Positions 1 through 5,631 of a stretch of DNA of 8,750 nt are shown here, piece by piece (the first letter of the stretch is position 1; every line of letters starts with the position of its first letter). The stretch is from an uncultured Prevotella sp. (GTDB lineage Bacteria; Bacteroidota; Bacteroidia; Bacteroidales; Bacteroidaceae): assembly GCA_902477645.1 (NCBI GenBank), contig CABSIA010000129.1, positions 1 through 8,750 of the forward strand, in the 5' to 3' direction. A program made the position numbers and the translations under genes. The notes beneath the pieces are model-generated. The model searched no databases. It saw only the letters and a list, made by a program, of their open reading frames with translations, and was not told the DNA's origin.

Positions 1-1176
1 GTTACTCAGCTTGTTGACGTTGCGGACAATGATTTGCAGGTCATAGTTGTCGTGCCCGGCAGGGAATTGGCTTTGCAGTCGTCGACAGTTATGGGCAACA
101 TGGGGGCGGGACTGCGGTCCTATGCCTGCTATGGCGGACGCCCTGCAATGGACGAGCACAGGCAGATGCGCCAGATTTGTCCGCAAATAGTGTTTGGTAC
201 GCCGGGACGGTTAAATGACCATCTCGACAAGGGAAACTTGCTTGCCGATAAAGTTGGAATTCTCGTAATCGACGAGTTCGACAAATGTCTTGAGATGGGA
301 TTTCACGACGAGATGGAACGGCTGTTGGCAAAAGTTCCGAATTTGAAAAAACGCATTTTGCTGTCTGCAACAGATGCCGACGAGATTCCACATTTTGTAA
401 ACGCCCGTCATGTTGAGCGATTGGATTATCTTGTTGACGAGCCAAACGTGCGTGAGCGAATAAATATTTACAGAGTGGAGAGCCCCGAAAAAGATAAGCT
501 CGGCACTTTACGTCAGCTGCTTCTCGGTTTCGGAGATCAAAGCACAATAGTGTTTCTAAACTATCGTAGCTCCGTGGAGCGTACGGCTGCTTTTCTCGAG
601 GAAAACGGCTTTTCTGTGTCTGCTTTTCATGGCGGTCTCGACCAGAAAGATCGTGAGGCGGCACTTTACAGATTTTCAAATGGCTCAGCCTGCATTTTCG
701 TAAGCACCGACCTTGGCAGCCGCGGACTTGATATTCCTGATGTCGGCAATATAGTTCATTATCATATTCCCGAGACAGAGGAAAACTATCTGCACAGAGT
801 AGGGCGAACGGCAAGATGGGATAAGACGGGCAAGGCATTTTTTATATTGTCTGAGGGCGAGACTATTCCTGAGTATGTGGAAGGCAATGTCGCAGACTTT
901 GAAATTGCCAATAACGAAAATCTAAAGCCCGCTTTGCCACGAATGACAACACTATACTTGGGAAAGGGCAAAAAGGAAAAAATCAGCAAGGGCGACATCG
1001 TTGGATTTTTGTGTAAGAAAGCCGGTCTCGAAAAAGACGACATAGGACGTATAGACGTAAAAGACTATTATTGCTATGTGGCCGTCAGCAGATCGAAGGC
1101 ACAGCTGGTTTTGAGAAAGGCAAATGGAGAGAAAATTAAAGGCGTGCGCACCATTTGGGAAGAAATAGCCCCTTGA
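1..1176 (+). CDS. DEAD-box ATP-dependent RNA helicase with DbpA-type RNA-binding tail (5' truncated by window)
   Basis: Cytoplasmic ATP-dependent RNA helicase, probably acting in ribosome assembly or RNA remodelling. The frame is open from base 1, so the real start, the Q motif and Walker A (motif I) lie upstream; the TTG at 34 is internal, not a start. Visible in order are motif Ia (PGRELA, near 55-72), motif Ib (TPGRL), motif II as DEFD at 271-282 instead of DEAD, motif III SAT at 364-372, motif IV (IVFLNYRS), motif V (STDLGSRGLDIP) and motif VI (HRVGRTAR, 793-816). The last ~75 residues (SKGDIVGFL...DDIGRIDVKDYYCYVAV) match the DbpA/CsdA RNA-binding domain, which in E. coli DbpA recognises 23S rRNA; whether this protein shares that target is inference. 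It ends in TGA at 1174-1176, 53 bp before the next gene, with no obvious terminator between. The family call is secure; the exact orthologue is not, so no symbol is given. Confidence 0.93.
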   Translation, partial: VTQLVDVADNDLQVIVVVPGRELALQSSTVMGNMGAGLRSYACYGGRPAMDEHRQMRQICPQIVFGTPGRLNDHLDKGNLLADKVGILVIDEFDKCLEMGFHDEMERLLAKVPNLKKRILLSATDADEIPHFVNARHVERLDYLVDEPNVRERINIYRVESPEKDKLGTLRQLLLGFGDQSTIVFLNYRSSVERTAAFLEENGFSVSAFHGGLDQKDREAALYRFSNGSACIFVSTDLGSRGLDIPDVGNIVHYHIPETEENYLHRVGRTARWDKTGKAFFILSEGETIPEYVEGNVADFEIANNENLKPALPRMTTLYLGKGKKEKISKGDIVGFLCKKAGLEKDDIGRIDVKDYYCYVAVSRSKAQLVLRKANGEKIKGVRTIWEEIAP

Positions 1177-1191
1177 AATTCTATTACTCTA

Positions 1192-1218
1192 TCTCTATTG
1201 TCTCTATAATCTCTAAAA
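1192..1218 (+). repeat. Three tandem 9-bp TCTCTA-core units in the leader of the thioredoxin-like gene
   Basis: TCTCTATTG (1192-1200), TCTCTATAA (1201-1209) and TCTCTAAAA (1210-1218) follow one another without gaps; a degenerate further copy of the core precedes them (ACTCTA at 1186-1191). The array ends 11 bases before the ATG at 1230 and fills much of the 53-bp gap after the helicase gene. It may be a neutral minisatellite or a pyrimidine-rich leader affecting ribosome access. The junction makes a TATAAT at 1205-1210, but it has no matching -35 box and is not the usual Bacteroidota promoter type. Confidence 0.6.
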
Positions 1219-1229
1219 AATCAAATTAA

Positions 1230-3149
1230 ATGAAAACATCATCTTTTAAATCCAATTGCCTGCGCAGCCTTGCGGTGTGTCTTTTCGCATTGCTTGTCAT
1301 GCAGGCTTTCGCCGCACAGAAAAACAAAATATTTGATAACCCTCTGATAGATTTTGCCAATACAAAAACCATTGACGTGGCAAAGGTTGAGCTGACAAAA
1401 AAGGCTGCGATTCTGCATATAGATGCCCGCTTTCGTCCAAAATATTGGATTAAAATTGCCGGAGACTCGTACCTGAAGGCAGACGGCAAGAAGTATATGC
1501 TGACAGGTGCCGAGGGCATACAGCCCGACTCGCTTTTCTGGATGCCGGAAACGGGTGAGGCAAGCTTCACGCTTCGCTTTGAGCCTATGCCTGCGGATAC
1601 ACGCACATTCGATTTCATTGAGTCTGACTGTGAGGAATGCTTCAAGCTCTACGGCATAGACCTCACGGGAAAGAAAGCCTACGACATGCCGGCAGGCTTG
1701 CCGCAGGATGTTGCCAATGTTGCCATACCCGATGCTGTTCCAGACCCAATCTTTGAGTGTGGTCAAACCACCGTCCGCATACATTTCCTGAATTATCGCC
1801 CTGAGTACAATATCCGCAGTGCAAATCTGTACGTCAACACTCTTTTGGGAAAACAGAATGAATTGGAGTTTAAGGTTGACCCAAAAACAGGTGTTGGCGA
1901 GGTGAGTTTTATGCAGTATGGCACCGCAAACGCATTTGTTGTATATGAGAGCTCAAGTTTAGGCAGTGCGTGGCTGGCTCCTGGTGAGGCTGTTGATCTT
2001 TATGTAGATTTGAGAGCTAAGCGCTATTTGTCTAACCTGAGAAAGAGAAATGGCACGACGGATGCCAAAGAGCAGGCTTCGTTCCAAAGAATGTACACCA
2101 ATGGAAAGTATGCAGGGTTGAACTGTCTTGAGAACAAAATCGACGATAGTCCTTATTACGGTATGGAATTGCATAATGGCGAGTTTGCCGACTACCACAT
2201 GACATCTTCCGAGTATGTGGACCACGTGATAAAAACGTACAAATCGCATGTTGACAGTGTGAACAGGTATTGCAACTCAACATTGGAAAAAGAGTTTCAG
2301 ACAATTTCTCTGAAACAGCAGGCTTGTATAGCCATGGCGGAAGATCTCCGTGAGCATAACTACAGATGTGTTTATAAACGATGGAGGGAGGAAATTCCGG
2401 CAGACAGCATAGAGCCTTTAAAACCCGAGGATATGCAAAGATTTGGCGGTTTGTTCGACATCAACGACACAAAGCTGCTGATGGGTGACTACACCCTGAA
2501 TTTCGTAAGGGCAAACTTTGTGTCAAATGACTGGATGAAAAAGGATAGCCAGCCAAATGGATTTATGAAAGATTTGCAACAAGTTCCCCGCTTTTACCAA
2601 AAGGCTGAAAATGCTCAGTTGACAGATGAGGATTTTGCAGAGCTTAAATCTCTAAGCACCCCATTTTTCTACAATGCCTTAAGCCATATACAGGCTGAGG
2701 CTAAAAATATCCTGGTATCAACGGAGGGCAAAATAGAGACAACTCCTGACGTTCCGGTTGAGCAGCTTTTTGATGCCATTATAGCCCCGCACAAGGGTAA
2801 GGTGATACTGGTGGACTTCTGGAATACATGGTGTGGCCCGTGCCGCGCGGCTATAAAGCATAACGAGCCTTTGAAGCAGGGAGAATTGAAAAACGACGAT
2901 CTTGTATGGATATATATTGCCAATGAGACATCGCCAATGGCAACATATATGAAGATGGTTCCCGACATTCAGGGGCTGCACTACCGGCTGAACAATGAGC
3001 AGTGGCGTTATCTTACGGATAAAAAGTTCGACATAGACGGCATACCCTCGTATGTTGTTGTCGGCAAGGATGGAAAATATGCCTTGCGCAACGACTTGCG
3101 TGACCATAACCTGTTGAGGCAAACTCTGAAGGAGGCGTTGGCAAAATAA
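1230..3149 (+). CDS. Large secreted TlpA-type thioredoxin-like protein (639 aa)
   Basis: Predicted exported protein with a thiol-disulfide oxidoreductase domain, probably periplasmic. Residues 1-28 form a Sec signal peptide: basic residues up to R12, a hydrophobic core at 13-25, and likely cleavage at AFA-AQ after residue 28. No convincing lipobox is seen. The C-terminal ~130 residues form a thioredoxin fold: KVILVDFWNTWCGPC with redox cysteines C535 and C538 (2829-2843), and the conserved cis-proline in DGIPSYVVV (P606). The preceding ~480 residues are not a catalytic domain I recognise. They start with beta-rich sequence containing FDFIESDCEECFKLYGIDL (a second CxxC, C134/C137), followed by a likely helical region at ~260-500. 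The mature protein has nine cysteines. This build, a long N-terminal module before a TlpA domain, is common in Bacteroidota, where many members remain uncharacterised. The ATG at 1230 is chosen because it directly precedes the signal peptide. Substrate and redox partner are unknown. Confidence 0.88.
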   Translation: MKTSSFKSNCLRSLAVCLFALLVMQAFAAQKNKIFDNPLIDFANTKTIDVAKVELTKKAAILHIDARFRPKYWIKIAGDSYLKADGKKYMLTGAEGIQPDSLFWMPETGEASFTLRFEPMPADTRTFDFIESDCEECFKLYGIDLTGKKAYDMPAGLPQDVANVAIPDAVPDPIFECGQTTVRIHFLNYRPEYNIRSANLYVNTLLGKQNELEFKVDPKTGVGEVSFMQYGTANAFVVYESSSLGSAWLAPGEAVDLYVDLRAKRYLSNLRKRNGTTDAKEQASFQRMYTNGKYAGLNCLENKIDDSPYYGMELHNGEFADYHMTSSEYVDHVIKTYKSHVDSVNRYCNSTLEKEFQTISLKQQACIAMAEDLREHNYRCVYKRWREEIPADSIEPLKPEDMQRFGGLFDINDTKLLMGDYTLNFVRANFVSNDWMKKDSQPNGFMKDLQQVPRFYQKAENAQLTDEDFAELKSLSTPFFYNALSHIQAEAKNILVSTEGKIETTPDVPVEQLFDAIIAPHKGKVILVDFWNTWCGPCRAAIKHNEPLKQGELKNDDLVWIYIANETSPMATYMKMVPDIQGLHYRLNNEQWRYLTDKKFDIDGIPSYVVVGKDGKYALRNDLRDHNLLRQTLKEALAK

Positions 3150-3161
3150 GGATAAAGTGGT

Positions 3162-3190
3162 ACAAAAAAACAGGAAAAAAACTTTTTTGT
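3162..3190 (+). terminator. Weak AT-rich hairpin after the thioredoxin-like gene, possible terminator
   Basis: ACAAAAAA (3162-3169) is complementary to TTTTTTGT (3183-3190) with a 13-base loop. It starts 12 bases after the stop codon, and the 3' arm itself supplies a run of six T. The stem is almost all A-T, so it would be weak. It opens the 286-bp gene-free stretch 3150-3435, in which I see no open frame of note, only this hairpin and the two candidate promoters listed separately. Confidence 0.3.
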
Positions 3191-3291
3191 TTCAATTTGT
3201 AACTAAACATTGATTATTAAATACCGATAGTTCTTTCGTTTTGTCCGAAAATCACCGTTGAAATCTGCAATGTGCTTGTCAATATTGATCT

Positions 3292-3324
3292 TTTGCGTTA
3301 AAAGTGTAAAAAGGTTAGTGTTGG
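3292..3324 (+). promoter_or_regulatory. Candidate distal promoter for serC
   Basis: TTTG at 3292-3295, a 21-bp spacer, then TAGTGTTG at 3317-3324. The Bacteroidota primary-sigma consensus is TTTG at -33 and TAnnTTTG at -7, about 19-21 bp apart; the -7 box here differs at one fixed position. Transcription would begin near 3331 and give a leader of roughly 105 nt before serC. A second candidate lies closer to the gene. Confidence 0.3.
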
Positions 3325-3354
3325 TGGGCATGGTTGCAGATTTTTCGATAAAAA

Positions 3355-3386
3355 GTTGGACATTTAAAATAAAAGGCGTAAATTCG
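3355..3386 (+). promoter_or_regulatory. Candidate proximal promoter for serC
   Basis: GTTG at 3355-3358 (one mismatch to TTTG), a 20-bp spacer, and TAAATTCG at 3379-3386 (one mismatch to TAnnTTTG). Transcription would begin near 3393, leaving an A-rich leader of about 43 nt before the ATG at 3436. A-rich leaders without a Shine-Dalgarno sequence are usual in this phylum. Neither this nor the distal candidate is perfect; one or both may drive the serine genes. Confidence 0.4.
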
Positions 3387-3435
3387 CAGACGTAAAGATA
3401 TTGTGAACTTCAATAACAAATAAAAAAACAATTAT

Positions 3436-4509
3436 ATGAAGAAGTACAACTTTAACGCAGGTCCGTCAATGCTTCCACGCGAGGTCATAGAGAATACTGC
3501 AAAGCAAATTTTGGATTTCAATGGCTCTGGTTTATCTCTGATGGAAATAAGCCATAGAGCTAAAGACTTTCAGCCTGTTGTTGACGAGTGTGTGGCTCTT
3601 TTTAAGGAGCTACTTGACATCCCGGAAGGATATTCTGTGGTTTTCCTCGGTGGTGGCGCATCACTCCAGTTTATGCAGATTCCCGCAAACTTCCTTATCA
3701 AGAAGGCAGCTTATGTAAATTCCGGCACATGGGCAAAGAAAGCCATGAAGGAGGCAAAGCTTTTTGGTGAGGTGGTTGAGGTTGCTTCTTCTGCTGACGC
3801 CAACTACACATTCTATCCGAAGGGATTTGAGGCAAACGTGCCCGCGGATGTTGACTATCTGCATGTATGCACAAACAACACCATCTATGGTACGGAAATC
3901 AGAAAAGACCCCGATGTAAACGTACCGCTGATTGCAGATATGTCGTCAGACATTATGAGCCGTCCTGTTGACGTGGCAAAATATAAGGCTATCTATGCCG
4001 GCGCACAGAAGAATATCTCTATGGCTGGTGTTACCGTCATCATTGTTAAGGACGATGAGCTTGGCAAGGCACCTCGTGAGTTGCCAACAATGATTGATTA
4101 CCGTACTCATGTTGAGAAGGGTTCAATGTTCAACACTCCTCCTGTAGTGCCTATCTATTCAATGATGGAGAACCTGCGCTGGCTAAAGCGCAATGGTGGT
4201 CTTGAGGCTGCCGACAAGCGTGCTAATGAGCGTGCTGACGCCTTGTATGGCGAGATTGACCGCAACAAGCTGTTCCGTGGTACTGTTGCTGAGGATTCCC
4301 GCTCATTGATGAATATCTGCTTTGTAATGAACGATGAGTACAAGGAACTTGAGAAACCGTTCTTCGACTTCGCTACAGAGCGTGGCATGGTTGGTATCAA
4401 GGGACACCGCTCGGTTGGAGGCTTCCGCGCAAGTTGCTATAATGCAATGACTATGGAAGGCGTAAACGCCCTCGTTCAGGCAATGAGGGATTTCGAGGCA
4501 CAAGTATAA
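3436..4509 (+). CDS. serC: Phosphoserine aminotransferase
   Basis: Cytoplasmic PLP-dependent class-V-fold aminotransferase that converts 3-phosphohydroxypyruvate plus glutamate to O-phosphoserine plus 2-oxoglutarate, the second step of phosphorylated serine synthesis. Its 357 aa match the family length (about 360). It begins with the hallmark MKKYNFNAGPSMLP and continues with LSLMEISHR (H40/R41, substrate phosphate region), GGGAS at 72-76 (cofactor phosphate region), the aspartate of IADMSSD, and the PLP-binding lysine K192 in AGAQKNISMAG. The C-terminal GIKGHRSVGGFRAS contains H324, R325 and R331, which bind substrate in characterised homologues. The ATG at 3436 is the only start that keeps the N-terminal motif. 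It is the first gene of the serC-serA-DUF1015-yigZ cluster and is followed by a strong hairpin. SerC may also serve the analogous step of pyridoxal phosphate synthesis, as in E. coli; that cannot be judged here. Confidence 0.97.
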   Translation: MKKYNFNAGPSMLPREVIENTAKQILDFNGSGLSLMEISHRAKDFQPVVDECVALFKELLDIPEGYSVVFLGGGASLQFMQIPANFLIKKAAYVNSGTWAKKAMKEAKLFGEVVEVASSADANYTFYPKGFEANVPADVDYLHVCTNNTIYGTEIRKDPDVNVPLIADMSSDIMSRPVDVAKYKAIYAGAQKNISMAGVTVIIVKDDELGKAPRELPTMIDYRTHVEKGSMFNTPPVVPIYSMMENLRWLKRNGGLEAADKRANERADALYGEIDRNKLFRGTVAEDSRSLMNICFVMNDEYKELEKPFFDFATERGMVGIKGHRSVGGFRASCYNAMTMEGVNALVQAMRDFEAQV

Positions 4510-4527
4510 AATTGCGATGTTAAGATA

Positions 4528-4575
4528 TGGGATGTTTAAGGAGATTTGATAAGTCGGATTTCCTTAAACATCTTA
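4528..4575 (+). terminator. Long hairpin between serC and serA, terminator or attenuator
   Basis: The arms GATGTTTAAGGA (4531-4542) and TCCTTAAACATC (4561-4572) are perfectly complementary over 12 bp. Inward pairing continues with four Watson-Crick and three G-U pairs to a 4-base loop (4550-4553); outward pairing adds three more pairs, giving about 22 bp in total. The stem is followed by CATTTTACAT, only a modest T tract. The outer 3' segment ATCTTA (4570-4575) could instead pair with TAAGAT at 4521-4526. It begins 18 bases after the serC stop and ends 61 bases before serA, so it could end part of the serC transcripts, stabilise the serC 3' end, or act as an attenuator. Confidence 0.6.
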
Positions 4576-4603
4576 CATTTTACATAAACTTTAAATTTTA
4601 AAC

Positions 4604-4617
4604 ATTAAATATTTAAT
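4604..4617. promoter_or_regulatory. 14-bp perfect AT palindrome in the serA leader
   Basis: ATTAAATATTTAAT is its own reverse complement and ends 19 bases before the serA ATG. A TAnnTTTG-like box, TAAATTTT (4592-4599), lies just upstream, but I find no convincing TTTG partner 20 bp before it. The site could be an operator for a dimeric regulator; equally, palindromes arise by chance in such AT-rich leaders. Confidence 0.25.
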
Positions 4618-4636
4618 CTTTAAACCCCACATAACT

Positions 4637-5554
4637 ATGAAAGTATTAGTAGCTACCGAGAAGCCTTTTGCAGCAGCAGCTGTTGAGGGTATAAGAAAAG
4701 AAATTGAAGGCGCTGGCAACGAATTGACATTGCTTGAGAAATATACAGACAAGACACAACTCCTTGACGCTGTTAAGGATGCCGATGCGCTCATTATCCG
4801 CTCCGATAAAGTTGACGCAGAAGTGCTTGATGCCGCAAAGAATCTTAAGATTGTTGTCCGTGCAGGGGCTGGCTATGACAATATAGACCTTGCTGCAGCT
4901 ACAGCACACAATGTTGTTGCGGAGAATACACCTGGACAGAATTCTAATGCTGTTGCCGAGCTTGTTTTCGGACTCCTTGTTTTTGCAGTCCGCAACTTCT
5001 ACAACGGCAAGGCAGGAACAGAGCTGAAAGGTAAGAGACTTGGTATTCTCGCTTTTGGAAATGTGGGACGCAATGTCGCACGTATTGCCGCAGGATTTGG
5101 AATGGACGTTTATGCATACGATGCATTCTGTCCGAAAGACGTTATCGAGGCAGCAGGCGTAAAGGCTGTTGACAATCAGGATGCTTTGTTTGAGACATGC
5201 GATGTTGTTTCGCTTCACATTCCCGCAACCCCCGAGACAAAGCTGAGCATAAATGCGGCTCTTGTCGGAAAGATGAAGAAAGGCGGCATATTGGTGAACA
5301 CCGCCCGTAAGGAGGTTATAAACGAGCAGGAGCTCATAGCTTTGATGGCTGAGCGCACAGATCTGAAGTTTGTTACCGACATCAAGCCGGATGCCGATGC
5401 TGAGTTCGCAACCTTCGAGGGACGCTATTTCAGCACACCTAAGAAGATGGGCGCCCAGACAGCAGAGGCTAATACAAATGCGGGAATTGCCGCAGCTAAG
5501 CAGATTAACGCATTCTTTACTGACGGATGCACTAAGTATCAGGTGAACAAATAA
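4637..5554 (+). CDS. serA: D-3-phosphoglycerate dehydrogenase, short ACT-less form
   Basis: Cytoplasmic NAD-dependent dehydrogenase oxidising 3-phosphoglycerate to 3-phosphohydroxypyruvate, the entry step of serine synthesis. At 305 aa it has only the substrate- and nucleotide-binding domains of the D-2-hydroxyacid dehydrogenase family and lacks the C-terminal ACT serine-sensing domain of E. coli SerA (about 410 aa). Visible are VRAGAGYDNIDL, NSNAVAELVFGLL, the Rossmann turn AFGNVG (139-144, Ala in place of the usual first Gly), and R224 in NTARKEVI, the substrate-binding arginine. Where most relatives have the catalytic histidine (TPH), this protein has TPKKMG with K269; Lys-type short PGDHs are known, including that of Entamoeba. 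The usual catalytic Glu of DVFxxEP falls on A253 in DIKPDAD if aligned without gaps. The position after serC supports the substrate. There is no Shine-Dalgarno sequence; the start is set by the conserved N-terminus. A less likely alternative is another 2-hydroxyacid dehydrogenase. Confidence 0.92.
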   Translation: MKVLVATEKPFAAAAVEGIRKEIEGAGNELTLLEKYTDKTQLLDAVKDADALIIRSDKVDAEVLDAAKNLKIVVRAGAGYDNIDLAAATAHNVVAENTPGQNSNAVAELVFGLLVFAVRNFYNGKAGTELKGKRLGILAFGNVGRNVARIAAGFGMDVYAYDAFCPKDVIEAAGVKAVDNQDALFETCDVVSLHIPATPETKLSINAALVGKMKKGGILVNTARKEVINEQELIALMAERTDLKFVTDIKPDADAEFATFEGRYFSTPKKMGAQTAEANTNAGIAAAKQINAFFTDGCTKYQVNK

Positions 5555-5569
5555 AAGAATTATTAAGGT

Positions 5570-5601
5570 GGTGGGCTGTAAATCTAAAATTATAGCCCAC
5601 C
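5570..5601 (+). terminator. 12-bp hairpin between serA and the DUF1015 gene
   Basis: GGTGGGCTGTAA (5570-5581) pairs with TTATAGCCCACC (5590-5601): 11 Watson-Crick pairs and one G-U, with an 8-base loop. It starts 15 bases after the serA stop and ends 30 bases before the next ATG. No run of T follows on the + strand, so full Rho-independent termination is uncertain; it may instead be a processing or mRNA-stabilising element. I see no Bacteroidota-type promoter between it and the DUF1015 gene, which suggests that gene depends on read-through. Confidence 0.5.
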
Positions 5602-5631
5602 TTCAACACAATCTATTAAAACTGCACCTAT

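Noticed and set aside
34..36. TTG as start of the helicase
   Set aside because: The frame is open to base 1 and motif I must lie further upstream, so this is an internal codon of a gene cut by the window.
89..838. 249-codon open frame on the minus strand inside the helicase gene
   Set aside because: It lies wholly opposite a conserved helicase frame, is rich in Arg, Cys and His with no recognisable domain, and looks like a shadow of + strand codon use.
1205..1210. TATAAT as a -10 box for the thioredoxin-like gene
   Set aside because: It is formed by the tandem repeat junction, the nearest TTGAAA (1173-1178) is 26 bp away, and Bacteroidota use a different promoter consensus.
3234..3250. TTTCG...CGAAA stem in the gap before serC
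   Set aside because: A 5-bp stem with a 7-base loop is expected by chance and has no associated signal.
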